Shown piece by piece: positions 7,972 through 16,341 of a stretch of 53,459 nucleotides of DNA. How positions within the stretch are numbered: position 1 is the stretch's first letter; each line of letters begins with the position of its first letter. A program made the position numbers and the translations under genes. The notes beneath the pieces are model-generated. The model made no database searches. It saw only the letters and a program-made list of their open reading frames with translations, and was not told where the DNA came from. Source of the DNA: Mycolicibacterium elephantis DSM 44368 (GTDB lineage: Bacteria > Actinomycetota > Actinomycetes > Mycobacteriales > Mycobacteriaceae); the NCBI RefSeq assembly GCF_004014805.1, contig NZ_ATDN01000027.1, forward strand, positions 1 to 53,459, written 5' to 3'.

Positions 7972-8944
7972 CCTCGCGTTCGAACAGCTCGATGCCGGAG
8001 CGGTCGTAGGCGGCCTCGGGGAAGTAGAGGATCGCGTACTCGCAGCCGAGCTCGCGCATGCGCCCGAGTTTCTCGACAACCTGTTCCGGTGTGCCGCTGG
8101 CGGATTCGGGTGCGGTGACCGAACCCAGCATGGCGTCCACTGCCGCGGCGTCGGCCTTGGCGACCTGACGGGCACGGAGCCGCTCGACCCGAGACTTGAC
8201 GTCGGCCTCCGACTCCCCGATCACCGAGTTGAAGTTGGCCGACCGCACGATCGCGTCGTAGTCGGTGCCGACGGCACGGCAGTGCTCGGCCAGCACTTGG
8301 GACTTGTGCGCGAACCCTTCGGGTTCTGAGGTGAAGTTCGTGTAATGCGCGTATTTCGCGGCGATGCGCAACGTCACCTTCTCGCCGCCGCCGGCGATCC
8401 AGAGCGGAATACCGCTTTCCTGCAACGGTTTCGGCGCCACGATCGCGCCGTCGACCTGATAGTGCTTGCCGTGGAAGGTGACCTGCGCGTCGCGCCAGGC
8501 GTCCCGCATGATCTGCACGCCCTCATCCAGCCGGCCCAGACGCTCACCCGCGGAGGGAAAGCCGTACCCGTAGGCCCGCCATTCGTGTTCGTACCAGCCG
8601 GCGCCGATCCCCATCTGCACGCGCCCACCGGAGATGATGTCGGTGGTGGCGGCGACCTTGGCCAGATAGGCGGGATTGCGGTAACTCATCGCCGTGCACA
8701 TCTGGCCGAGCTTGATGCGCGACGTCGTCGCCGCGTAGGCGGCCATCAGCGTCCACGCCTCATGCGTTGCCTCGAGGGTGGGCACCGGCACGGTGTGGAA
8801 GTGGTCGTAGACCCACAGGGAGTCCCAGGACGCGGTGCCGTCGGCGTATCCGGCGAGGCCGCGCATCACCTGCCAATGCTCTTCGGTGGGGATATCCACC
8901 AGATCCAGTCGCCAGCCCTGCGGGATGAACAGTCCGAAGCGCAT
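7952..8944 (-). CDS. LLM-class F420-dependent oxidoreductase
   Basis: A 330-aa luciferase-like monooxygenase-fold protein. The start MRFGLFIPQGWRLDL is typical of the mycobacterial F420-dependent subgroup. Other landmarks are DSLWVYDHFHTVP near residue 40, LMAAYAATTSRIKLGQMCTAMSYRNPAYLAKVAATTDIISGGRVQMGIGAGWYEHE quoted in part (YRNPAYLAK, GIGAGWYE) and IPLWIAGGGEKVTLRIAAKYA. The ATG at 8944 is chosen because upstream sequence in the same frame lies within the amidase. Its own start is 11 bp downstream of the amidase stop, so the two are probably co-transcribed. It is likely to move hydride to or from coenzyme F420; substrate unknown. Confidence 0.92.
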   Translation of the reverse strand: MRFGLFIPQGWRLDLVDIPTEEHWQVMRGLAGYADGTASWDSLWVYDHFHTVPVPTLEATHEAWTLMAAYAATTSRIKLGQMCTAMSYRNPAYLAKVAATTDIISGGRVQMGIGAGWYEHEWRAYGYGFPSAGERLGRLDEGVQIMRDAWRDAQVTFHGKHYQVDGAIVAPKPLQESGIPLWIAGGGEKVTLRIAAKYAHYTNFTSEPEGFAHKSQVLAEHCRAVGTDYDAIVRSANFNSVIGESEADVKSRVERLRARQVAKADAAAVDAMLGSVTAPESASGTPEQVVEKLGRMRELGCEYAILYFPEAAYDRSGIELFEREVIPALN

Positions 8945-8955
8945 GGCATCCGACT

Positions 8956-10368
8956 CTAGGCGACTGAACCCACCATCGGCGGCGAACGCCACCCTCCGAA
9001 AACCTTCTCCAGATGGGCCGCCACCGCAAGCGCCGTCGCGTCCTCCCACGGCCTGGCGACCACCTGCACTCCGATGGGCAGCCCGTCTTTCGAGGTGCCG
9101 CAGCGGACGACGACGGCCGGCCAGCCGGTCAGGTTGTGGACCATCAGGTGGGAGAAGTCGGAGACCTCGACCAGGCCGTGATGATGGGGTTTGGCCGCGG
9201 TCGGCATCACCGGCCCGACGATCACGTCGTAGTCGTCCATGAACGTCAGCATCTCGATGCGGTACGCGTCGATGTCGGCCAGTCGCCTCCTCGCCTCCGA
9301 CAAGGAGAAGTCGACACCTCGAGCCTGTTCGAGGAATTCCGCGAGCTCTTCGGACGGGTCGGTCGCGTCGATCGCCGCGAGGTCGGCCTCGAAGCCCAGC
9401 CCACGGTCGCCGCCGAGGAAGACGGACTCCCACAGCAATTTCATCGTACGTCCGAGGCAGGCGGGGGCGTCCTGCACGACGGACCGGGAGACCTCCGCCA
9501 ACGCCCGAACCGCGTCGGTGACCACGGTCGCGACGTCGTCGTCGGGTGGGGAGATGCCGTCGTCCAGGTAGGTGGCGACCCGCATGCCCGCCACGTCGAC
9601 GTCGTCCGGGTCCCCGAGCGGGGCGGGCACGGCGTACGGGTCGCGCAGATCGGGTCCGTTCATGATCGACAACCCGAGAAACAGGTCTCGTACCGACCGT
9701 GCGAGCGGGCCGTAGCAGTTGAACGGGCCGAAGATGCCCAGCGCGTCGCCGAACACGCTGCCGGTCCGCGGGATTCGGCCATGGGTGGGTTTCAGGCCGG
9801 CGAGTCCGGTGTTGTGGCACGGCTGACGGATGCTGCCGCCACCGTCCGACCCGACACTCAGTGCGGCACCACCGGTCGCGACCAGCGCGGCCGAACCTCC
9901 GCTGCTGCCGCCCGGCGTTCTCGACAGGTCATACGGATTGTTGGTGCGTCCGTAGAGGTTGTTGTTGGATTCACCGCCCCGGCCCATCTCGGGAACGTTG
10001 GTGAGTCCCAGCACGATCGCGCCCTCGTCGCGGAGCCGCGCCACCGCGGTCGCGTCGCGGCTGGAGCGAGCACTCAGCGCCGGGCTCCCGCCGGAGCACT
10101 CGAGCCCGGCGACCAGCATGACGTCCTTGACGACGACCGGCAGTCCGTGCGCGCGGCCCAGCGCAGCGCCGCGCGCGGCTCGGTCGTCGGCCGCCTCCGC
10201 GGCGCTCAGGCATTCGTCCGGATCGACCGCCTGGACGAGCGCGTTGAGCGCGGGATTGAGTGCGTCGATGCGGTCCAGGTGGGCCTGGACGACGTCGCGG
10301 CACGAGACGGCCCCCTCTGACATCAGCTGCACCAGCTGATGGGCCGGTAGATGGCAGAGGTCCGTCAT
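8956..10368 (-). CDS. Amidase (amidase-signature family)
   Basis: A 470-aa amidase-signature hydrolase that cleaves amide bonds with a Ser-cisSer-Lys triad. The lysine is in GLPVVVKDVMLVAG, and the serine-rich signature reads RTPGGSSGGSAALVATGG, followed by GSDGGGSIRQPCHNTGLAGLKPTHGR in parts. The start is ATG 10368, preceded by gAGGTGAG at good spacing; the open frame extends to 10491 but runs through the divergent regulatory region. It heads a probable two-gene unit with the LLM oxidoreductase and faces a 26-bp palindrome 87 bp upstream of its start, which may be an operator. Substrate unknown. Confidence 0.92.
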   Translation of the reverse strand: MTDLCHLPAHQLVQLMSEGAVSCRDVVQAHLDRIDALNPALNALVQAVDPDECLSAAEAADDRAARGAALGRAHGLPVVVKDVMLVAGLECSGGSPALSARSSRDATAVARLRDEGAIVLGLTNVPEMGRGGESNNNLYGRTNNPYDLSRTPGGSSGGSAALVATGGAALSVGSDGGGSIRQPCHNTGLAGLKPTHGRIPRTGSVFGDALGIFGPFNCYGPLARSVRDLFLGLSIMNGPDLRDPYAVPAPLGDPDDVDVAGMRVATYLDDGISPPDDDVATVVTDAVRALAEVSRSVVQDAPACLGRTMKLLWESVFLGGDRGLGFEADLAAIDATDPSEELAEFLEQARGVDFSLSEARRRLADIDAYRIEMLTFMDDYDVIVGPVMPTAAKPHHHGLVEVSDFSHLMVHNLTGWPAVVVRCGTSKDGLPIGVQVVARPWEDATALAVAAHLEKVFGGWRSPPMVGSVA

Positions 10369-10455
10369 GCTGCTCACCTCGAATCGGATACGTCGCAGCT
10401 CCACCACGACGACGACGGTTGGCTCGTCAGGACCACATTGGTGGTATATGGTGTG

Positions 10456-10481
10456 GCTCACATGAAAGTTTTCATGTGAGC
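10456..10481. promoter_or_regulatory. 26-bp perfect palindrome in the amidase / small membrane protein divergent region
   Basis: The arms are gctcacatgaaa (10456-10467) and tttcatgtgagc (10470-10481) with a central gt. The site lies 88-113 bp upstream of the amidase start and about 22-47 bp upstream of the small membrane protein start, where it would cover promoter sequences of both. The length and symmetry are typical of a dimeric regulator (TetR, GntR or similar). No regulator gene is adjacent, so the protein that binds it is unknown. Confidence 0.65.
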
Positions 10482-10502
10482 TGTGCCACATAGGAGGCGG
10501 TC

Positions 10503-10700
10503 GTGGGCCGTGAGTTCGAGACGCATCCGGGACGCACAGGTAGTGCCGTGGGCGTCCGCTGGTTTTATGTCCTTCTTCTTGTCGTCATCGCCATCGCGGC
10601 AGTCGCCGGCATCGTGAGCACCGCGGCGATGGGGCAGACGCAGGTCGCGATCATCATCGGCCTCGTCACCATGGCGTTCTTCTCCCGGGTGGCGGCCTGA
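10503..10700 (+). CDS. Small two-TM membrane protein
   Basis: A 65-aa protein starting with GTG at 10503, supported by a full AGGAGG Shine-Dalgarno at 10492-10497 five bases upstream. After a 16-residue polar N-terminus there are two hydrophobic segments: about residues 19-40 (WFYVLLLVVIAIAAVAGIV) and 46-62 (TQVAIIIGLVTMAFFSRV). It is likely an inner-membrane protein with both ends in the cytoplasm. I recognise no family. A palindrome lies just upstream and may control it together with the amidase. Confidence 0.75.
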   Translation: MGREFETHPGRTGSAVGVRWFYVLLLVVIAIAAVAGIVSTAAMGQTQVAIIIGLVTMAFFSRVAA

Positions 10701-10745
10701 CGCGCATCGCCGGTACCTGAGGGCGCCCGCCGCTAGCCTGGCGGG

Positions 10746-11171
10746 ATGGCCCTTTCCAAGGAAGAACGCGAACAGTTTCTCGCAGAACCGCACATCGCCG
10801 CGCTGTCGGTGAGCGCTGGTGACAGGCGCGGTCCGCTGACCGTGCCGATCTGGTATCAGTACAGTCCCGGCGGGGAACCGTGGGTGATCACCGGGGCCGG
10901 CTCACGCAAGCATCGGCTCATCGAGGCGCAGGGTGAGTTCACGCTCATGGCGCAGCGCCTGGAACCGTCGGTGCGCTACGTGACGGTCGACGGCCCGGTC
11001 AGCCGCATCGAGCCCGGCACCGACGAACAACTGGTCGAGATGACCAAGCGCTATCTCCCGCCCGACAAGGTGGACGCCTACCTCGAGGTCGCCCGCCGCG
11101 AGCACGGCGAGGCCGTCGCGATCTACATGCGGCCGCAGCACTGGTTGTCCGCGGACCTCGGCTCGATCTGA
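10746..11171 (+). CDS. PPOX-fold (pyridoxamine 5'-phosphate oxidase-like, FMN/F420-binding) protein
   Basis: A 141-aa split-beta-barrel flavoprotein-type protein. The start MALSKEEREQFLAEPHIAAL and the strands GPLTVPIWYQY, PWVITGAGSRKHRLI and VRYVTVDGPVSRI are typical of the mycobacterial PPOX/FDOR superfamily, whose members bind FMN, F420, biliverdin or haem. The C-terminal VAIYMRPQHWLSADLG is a frequent family ending. No residue visible here decides between FMN and F420. It lies 45 bp after the small membrane protein in the same orientation and is convergent with the acyl-CoA ligase-like gene. Substrate unknown. Confidence 0.85.
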   Translation: MALSKEEREQFLAEPHIAALSVSAGDRRGPLTVPIWYQYSPGGEPWVITGAGSRKHRLIEAQGEFTLMAQRLEPSVRYVTVDGPVSRIEPGTDEQLVEMTKRYLPPDKVDAYLEVARREHGEAVAIYMRPQHWLSADLGSI

Positions 11172-11177
11172 ACGTTC

Positions 11178-12659
11178 TCAGCGGGGTTGATACAGCGCCG
11201 CGACGGCGGGCAGGCTGACCTTCAACGCCGGGTTGCGCGGCAGCTCGTCGACGACGGTGAAGGCCACCGGCACGTTGTACACCGGCAGTTGGGCACGGAC
11301 CAGCTCGGCGAGTTCTTCTTCGGAGGGCGCGGCCGTTGCGTCGGCGACTTCGATGGCCGCGAACGGCACCTGGCCCAACCGCTTGTCGGACACTCCCACG
11401 ACGCAGGCGTCCTTGACGGCGGGATGCGAGATCAGCACGCGCCGGACGTTTTCCGGCAGCACCTTGAACCCGCCGCGGTTGATCGCGCCATCTGCCCTGC
11501 CGTGCAACGTCACGAACCCGTCGACGTCGACCGAGGCGATGTCGGTGGTGCGGATCCAGTCGGGGCCGATCGGGGCGACTTTCGCCTCCAGCAGCCCCTG
11601 CTCATCCGGCGCGAGCTCGGCGCCGGTTTCGGGGTCGACGACGCGAAGTTCGGTGTCCGGCAACGCCCTGCCGACGCTGTTGCGCTTGGCCGCGCCGAAC
11701 TCCGCTTGCAGCTCGGCCGTCCACGCGCACAGTGATCCAGCGAATTCCGTTGCACCGTAAGCTAATACGATGGGGATGCCGTAACGCTGCTCGAACTCGT
11801 CCCGGGTCTCGGGGTCGAGCGGGCCCGACGCACTGATCAGAAACTCCAGCGACGCCAGGTCCTCTTTGTCGACGTCGGCGTCGAGCAGCATCCGGATCAC
11901 CGCCGGCTGCACGCCCGAACGCGGGATGCGGTGCTCCTTGATCGCCGCCACGTACCCGTCGACGCTGAACCGTTCCAGCATCACGATCCGTCTGCGGTTG
12001 TAGACGCCCGCGATCAGCTGGCACACCCCGATGCCGCCGAACTGCCAGTAGGCGAGCTCCGGCGGCGCATCCGCTGGGGCTTGCTCTCCGCTGGTGACGC
12101 TGAAGACCGTGCGCCGCAGCACGTCGGTCTTGATCGACTGCCGTTTCGGCGGCCCGGTGGTGCCGCTGGTCAGGATCTGCAGTGCCACATCGGGTTCGGC
12201 TTCGGCATGCGCGCGGCCGGCGTCGCGCCTGTCCAGCCCCGCCACGGCCGTCACGGTCGGTGACCGCAGCGAGATCGCCACGCCCGCACTGCCGGCCCGT
12301 CCCGCGGCGGTGATGACCTGTTGGGTCCAGTCCTCGACGTCGGCGACGACGGCCGACAAGCGCAGCTGTTCGATGTCGCGGGCGATGGATTCGGGTGACT
12401 GAAACGAGTAGATCATCGACACCGGCCGCCCGGCGGCGAGGAAGCCGATGATCGCCGCGGCGTGCGGTATCCGGTTGCGCACCACCAACCCGACCGGGGC
12501 ACCGTCGGCCACGCCCGCATCGCGCAACGCGTCGGCGATCGCGCGTCCGTAGGCGGTGATCTCATTGCCGGAATACCAGCGGCCCTCGTACTGGATGCAG
12601 GGCCGGTCGCCGTAGCCGGCCAGCCCGGCCGCGAAGGTTTCGGTGAAGCTTTCAGCCAC
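11178..12659 (-). CDS. Class I adenylate-forming enzyme (acyl-CoA synthetase-like ligase)
   Basis: A 493-aa ANL-superfamily ligase that activates a carboxylate as an acyl-AMP, usually before transfer to CoA. The P-loop is ILTSGTTGPPKRQS near residues 161-174, the A5 motif is LAYGATEFAG, the A7/A8 region is IRTTDIASVDVDGFVTLHGRADG followed by INRGGFKVLPENV (quoted in parts), and the C-terminal catalytic lysine is expected in LPRNPALKVS. The usual LPRxxxGK reads LPRNPALK here, with Ala-Leu in place of Ser-Gly, a small departure. It sits downstream of fadB on the same strand but beyond a strong hairpin, so it is probably transcribed separately. The acyl substrate is unknown. Confidence 0.88.
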   Translation of the reverse strand: MAESFTETFAAGLAGYGDRPCIQYEGRWYSGNEITAYGRAIADALRDAGVADGAPVGLVVRNRIPHAAAIIGFLAAGRPVSMIYSFQSPESIARDIEQLRLSAVVADVEDWTQQVITAAGRAGSAGVAISLRSPTVTAVAGLDRRDAGRAHAEAEPDVALQILTSGTTGPPKRQSIKTDVLRRTVFSVTSGEQAPADAPPELAYWQFGGIGVCQLIAGVYNRRRIVMLERFSVDGYVAAIKEHRIPRSGVQPAVIRMLLDADVDKEDLASLEFLISASGPLDPETRDEFEQRYGIPIVLAYGATEFAGSLCAWTAELQAEFGAAKRNSVGRALPDTELRVVDPETGAELAPDEQGLLEAKVAPIGPDWIRTTDIASVDVDGFVTLHGRADGAINRGGFKVLPENVRRVLISHPAVKDACVVGVSDKRLGQVPFAAIEVADATAAPSEEELAELVRAQLPVYNVPVAFTVVDELPRNPALKVSLPAVAALYQPR

Positions 12660-12694
12660 GGCTTGACCCTAGTCACCGCCCAGCCGCAGACCGG

Positions 12695-12742
12695 CGAGCG
12701 CTCACCCGTGTACGGTCTGCGCCGTACACGGGTGAGCGCTCG
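12695..12742 (-). terminator. Strong hairpin after fadB, likely terminator of fadAB
   Basis: Two perfectly complementary 21-nt arms (12695-12715 and 12722-12742, arm core gagcgctcacccgtgtacgg) flank the loop tctgcg. The hairpin begins 10 bp past the fadB stop. No T-tract follows on the minus strand, which is common for mycobacterial terminators. The next gene on the same strand starts 36 bp beyond it. Confidence 0.7.
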
Positions 12743-12751
12743 GAAGTTGTC

Positions 12752-14899
12752 CTACAGCAGCGAGTCCGGCGGGGTGAACCGCTCGCCGTAGCGGGCGGCC
12801 AGCTCCTTGGCCCGCGCGACGAAGGCCTCCTTGCCGCGGCCTGCCGGACCTTCGTAGCCGACGATGAACTGGGCGCTGCCGCCGGTCCACGGCGGGAATC
12901 CGATGCCCATGATCGAGCCGATGTTGGCGTCGGCCGTCGAGGTGATCACGCCCTCGTCGAGGCACTTCTGGGTCTCCAGCGCCTCGGCGAACAGCATCCG
13001 GTCGATCATGTCCTGCAACGGGATATCGGCGCTGCCGGACTTGAACGTCTCCCGCAGCCCCGGCCACAACCCGACCCGCTTGCCTTCGGCGTACTCGTAA
13101 AAGCCGGCGCCCTTGGCGCGGCCGGGCCGACCGAGCTCGATCATCTTGTTGACCACCGCCTCCGCCGGGTGCGGTTCGTACGTGCCGCCCGCGGCCTCGA
13201 CACCCTTGCGGGTCTCGGTGGCGATCTTCTGCATCAGCTCGAGGTTGAGTTCGTCGGACAGCTGCAGCGGCGGCGCCGGGTATCCGGCCTGTGAACCCGC
13301 CTGCTCGACGGACGCCGGCTCCACACCCTCGCCGAGCATGGCCAGCGCCTCGTTGACGAACGTGCCGATGACGCGGCTGGTGAAGAAGCCACGGCTGTCG
13401 TTGACGACGATCGGCGTCTTGCCGATGGCCAGCGTGTAGTCGAAGACCCGGGCCAGCGCTTCGTGGGATGTCTTCTCGCCCTTGATGATCTCCACCAGCG
13501 GCATCTTGTCGACGGGGCTGAAGAAGTGGATTCCGATGAAGTCCTCCTGGCGCTTCACCCCGGTCGCCAGACCGGTGATCGGCAGGGTGGACGTGTTGGA
13601 TCCCAGGATCGCGTTGGGCTCGACGATGTCCTCGATCTCCTGGAACACCTTGTGCTTGAGTTCCTGGTTCTCGAAGACGGCCTCGATCACGAAGTCGACG
13701 CCCTTGAGGTCGGCGGCGTCGCCGGTCGGCTTGATGCGATCCAGCAGCGCCTTGGATTTCTCTTCGGTGGTCTTGCCCCGCTCGAGCGCCTTTGCCTCGA
13801 GCTTCTCGGAGTAGCCCTTGCCCTTCTGCGCGGCCTCGAGGCTGACGTCCTTGAGCACCACGTCGAAGCCGGCCTTGGCCGAGACGTAGGCGATGGCCGC
13901 GCCCATCATGCCCGCGCCGAGCACGCCGATCTTCTTCGGCCGGCTCTGCGGAATCCCGTCGGGCCGCGAGCCGCCGCCGTTGATGGTCTGCAGGTCGAAG
14001 AAGAACGCCTGGATCATGTTCTTGGCGACCTGGCCGGTGACCAGCGACGTGAAGTAGCGGCTCTCGATGCGGCTGGCGGTGTCGAAATCGACCTGCGCGC
14101 CCTCGACGGCAGCGTTGAGGATCGCCCGCGGGGCGGGCATCGGCGCGCCCTTGAGCTGCTTCTTCAGCAACGCCGGGAACGACGGCAGGATGCTGGCCAG
14201 GCCCGGGCTGCTCGGCGTGCCGCCGGGCATCTTGTAGCCCTTCTGATCCCACGGCTGGGTATGGGCGTCCGGATTGGCCTTGATCCAGGCCTTGGCCGCG
14301 GGCACCAGCTCCTCGACGCTGTCGACCAGTTCGTCGACCAGCCCGATCTCGAGGGCCTTGCCCGGCTTGAACCGGGTGCCCTGGCTCAGCACCTCCATGA
14401 AGGCCTGCTGGATGCCGAACATCCGCACGCTGCGCGTCACGCCGCCCGCGCCGGGCAGCAAGCCGAGCGTCACCTCGGGGAAACCGAGCACGACGCCCTT
14501 GACATCGGCGGCGATGCGGTGATGACATGCCAGCGCGATCTCCAGGCCGCCGCCAAGCGCGGCGCCGTTGATCGCGGCGACGACGGGCTTGCCCAGGGTC
14601 TCGAGCTTGCGCAGATCGGCCTTGATGCCCTCGACCTCGTCGAAGATCTCGCCGGCGTTCTCCGGGCCGGCCTGAATCATGCTCTTGAGGTCACCGCCGG
14701 CGAAGAACGTCTTCTTGGCGCTGGTGATGACGACGCCGGTGATCGAATCCTTCTCGGCGACAAGGCGTTCGACGGTGTTGTGCATCGACGCCTTGTAGTG
14801 GTCGTTCATCACGTTGGCCGAGCCGGTGGGGTCGTCCAGCGTCAGGGTGACGATGCCGTCGGCGTCCTTGTCCCACTGAATGGTGTTCTCGGTGCTCAT
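12752..14899 (-). CDS. fadB: Fatty-acid oxidation complex alpha subunit: enoyl-CoA hydratase / 3-hydroxyacyl-CoA dehydrogenase
   Basis: A 715-aa bifunctional beta-oxidation enzyme. The N-terminal crotonase domain (1-300) has the oxyanion-hole glycines in FAGGDLKSM (67-75) and NGAALGGGLE (111-120), with catalytic glutamates at E120 and E142 (GFPEVTLGLLPGAGG), as in E. coli FadB. The dehydrogenase domain begins at KKIGVLGAGMMGAAIA (322-337, NAD-binding GxGxxG), with catalytic His458 in IGIHFFSPVDKMPLVE. C-terminal dehydrogenase repeats run to residue 715. The start ATG 14899 follows ggaga at 8 nt. It is 12 bp downstream of fadA, forming the fadA-fadB operon that encodes the heterotetrameric trifunctional enzyme. 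Matches Rv0860. Confidence 0.96.
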   Translation of the reverse strand: MSTENTIQWDKDADGIVTLTLDDPTGSANVMNDHYKASMHNTVERLVAEKDSITGVVITSAKKTFFAGGDLKSMIQAGPENAGEIFDEVEGIKADLRKLETLGKPVVAAINGAALGGGLEIALACHHRIAADVKGVVLGFPEVTLGLLPGAGGVTRSVRMFGIQQAFMEVLSQGTRFKPGKALEIGLVDELVDSVEELVPAAKAWIKANPDAHTQPWDQKGYKMPGGTPSSPGLASILPSFPALLKKQLKGAPMPAPRAILNAAVEGAQVDFDTASRIESRYFTSLVTGQVAKNMIQAFFFDLQTINGGGSRPDGIPQSRPKKIGVLGAGMMGAAIAYVSAKAGFDVVLKDVSLEAAQKGKGYSEKLEAKALERGKTTEEKSKALLDRIKPTGDAADLKGVDFVIEAVFENQELKHKVFQEIEDIVEPNAILGSNTSTLPITGLATGVKRQEDFIGIHFFSPVDKMPLVEIIKGEKTSHEALARVFDYTLAIGKTPIVVNDSRGFFTSRVIGTFVNEALAMLGEGVEPASVEQAGSQAGYPAPPLQLSDELNLELMQKIATETRKGVEAAGGTYEPHPAEAVVNKMIELGRPGRAKGAGFYEYAEGKRVGLWPGLRETFKSGSADIPLQDMIDRMLFAEALETQKCLDEGVITSTADANIGSIMGIGFPPWTGGSAQFIVGYEGPAGRGKEAFVARAKELAARYGERFTPPDSLL

Positions 14900-14911
14900 T
14901 GGGGATGTCTC

Positions 14912-16123
14912 CTAAACCCGCTCGATGATGGTGGCCACACCCATGCCGCCGCCCACGCACAGCGTGATCAGCGCGCGTCGCGCACCACGGCGCTCGAGCT
15001 CGTCGACCATGGTTCCGGTGATCATGGCGCCGGTGGCGCCCAGCGGGTGACCCATCGCGATGGCGCCGCCGTTGACGTTCAGCTTCTCGTCGGGGATGTT
15101 CAGATCCTTCTGGAACTTCAACACCACCGACGCGAACGCCTCGTTGAGCTCGAACAGGTCGATGTCGTCGACGGTCAGGCCGGCGCGGTCGAGCACCTTG
15201 CGGGTCGCCGGCATCGGGCCGGTGAGCATGATGACCGGGTCGGCACCGCTGGTCGCGGTCGCCACGATGCGGGCACGCGGCGTCAAGTTCTGAGCCTTTC
15301 CCACCCTTTCATTGCCGACGAGCACCAGCGCGGCGCCGTCGACGATGCCCGAGCTGTTCCCGCCGTGATGGACGTGGTTGATCTTCTCGACCCAGTGGTA
15401 CTTCTGCAGCGCCACGTCGTCGAAGCCGCCCATCGCGCCGACGCCTTCGAACGCGGGCTTGAGCTTGGCCAGGCCCTCCATGGTGGTGTCGGGGCGCATG
15501 TGCTCGTCGTGGTCGAGGATGACAAGGCCGTTCTGGTCACGCACCGGGACGATGGACTTGGCGAAGTAGCCGCCCGACCACGCCGCGGCGGCCCGCTGCT
15601 GGCTGCGCAGCGCGTAGCGGTCGACGTCCTCGCGGGAGAACCCCTCGATGGTGGCGATCAGGTCGGCGCCGATGCCCTGCGGCACGAAGCCGACGCTGTA
15701 GTTGGTCTCGGGGTCGGTGGCCCAGGCGCCGCCGTCCGAACCCATCGGCACGCGGCTCATCGACTCCACACCACCGGCGAGCACCAGGTCGTCCCAGCCG
15801 GAGCGCACTTTCTGCGCCGCGGTGTTGACCGCCTCGAGGCCCGAGGCGCAGAACCGGTTGAGCTGCACCCCGCCGGTGGTCTCGGGCAGGCCGGCGGCGA
15901 TCGCGGCCGTGCGGGCGATGTCGCCGCCCTGGTCACCGACCGGGGAGACGACGCCGAGGATGAGGTCGCTGATCAGGTTCTCGTCGAGATCTGGATGGCG
16001 ACGGCGCATCTCGTCGATCAGGCCCGTGACCAGGTTGATCGGCTTGACCTCGGTGAGCGAGCCGTTCTTCTGCTTGCCGCGAGGCGTGCGGATGGCCTCG
16101 TAGATGAACGCTTCTTCGGACAT
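14912..16123 (-). CDS. fadA: Acetyl-CoA C-acyltransferase (3-ketoacyl-CoA thiolase), beta subunit
   Basis: A 403-aa thiolase for the last step of beta-oxidation. The nucleophilic cysteine is C92 in LNRFCASGLEAV. The C-terminal catalytic pair is in NVNGGAIAMGHPLGATGA (His) and LITLCVGGGMGVA (Cys). HVHHGGNSSGIVDGAA is the active-site loop of degradative thiolases. First gene of the fadA-fadB operon, with a Shine-Dalgarno AGGAAA about 8 nt before the ATG at 16123. The upstream region carries a tandem 10-bp repeat that may be an operator or promoter element. Matches Rv0859. Confidence 0.96.
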   Translation of the reverse strand: MSEEAFIYEAIRTPRGKQKNGSLTEVKPINLVTGLIDEMRRRHPDLDENLISDLILGVVSPVGDQGGDIARTAAIAAGLPETTGGVQLNRFCASGLEAVNTAAQKVRSGWDDLVLAGGVESMSRVPMGSDGGAWATDPETNYSVGFVPQGIGADLIATIEGFSREDVDRYALRSQQRAAAAWSGGYFAKSIVPVRDQNGLVILDHDEHMRPDTTMEGLAKLKPAFEGVGAMGGFDDVALQKYHWVEKINHVHHGGNSSGIVDGAALVLVGNERVGKAQNLTPRARIVATATSGADPVIMLTGPMPATRKVLDRAGLTVDDIDLFELNEAFASVVLKFQKDLNIPDEKLNVNGGAIAMGHPLGATGAMITGTMVDELERRGARRALITLCVGGGMGVATIIERV

Positions 16124-16162
16124 GGGGATATTTCCTGTTCAGGTTGGCGGACCGGATACCTG

Positions 16163-16182
16163 TCCTATGGACTCCTATGGAC
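16163..16182. promoter_or_regulatory. Tandem decamer upstream of fadA
   Basis: The 10-mer tcctatggac occurs twice in direct contact (16163-16172 and 16173-16182), 40-59 bp upstream of the fadA start. Each copy contains a gtcc/ggac half-symmetry, and a further agtcc follows at 16186-16190. The spacing of one helical turn would place two binding units on one face of DNA. It may be the site of a fatty-acid-responsive repressor or an activator. Function inferred from position only. Confidence 0.45.
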
Positions 16183-16259
16183 GGTAGTCCTGCGACCCGC
16201 AGCCTAACAGTCTCGGCCAACCTGTTGGTTGGGCAGGCCTAGAGCAGCCCGCATCCCGC

Positions 16260-16317
16260 CGAACGTGGGTTACCGGCACACGAATCGCGGGGATTGCGTG
16301 TCGGTAACCCACGTTCG
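16260..16317. repeat. Long inverted repeat between fadA and the dapC-like gene
   Basis: Perfect 16-nt arms, cgaacgtgggttaccg at 16260-16275 and cggtaacccacgttcg at 16302-16317, enclose 26 nt. The symmetry continues loosely into the loop (cacacg / cgtgt). It lies between divergent genes and ends 24 bp before the aminotransferase start, so a terminator role is unlikely. It could be a regulatory site or hairpin in the 5' leader of the aminotransferase gene, or a dispersed mycobacterial repeat. Confidence 0.6.
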
Positions 16318-16341
16318 CCGCAGCACCTACGCTCGACGGCT

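Noticed and set aside
13463..16207. A 914-codon open frame on the plus strand
   Set aside because: Antisense to fadA and fadB, which have full catalytic motifs; the frame has no recognisable domain.
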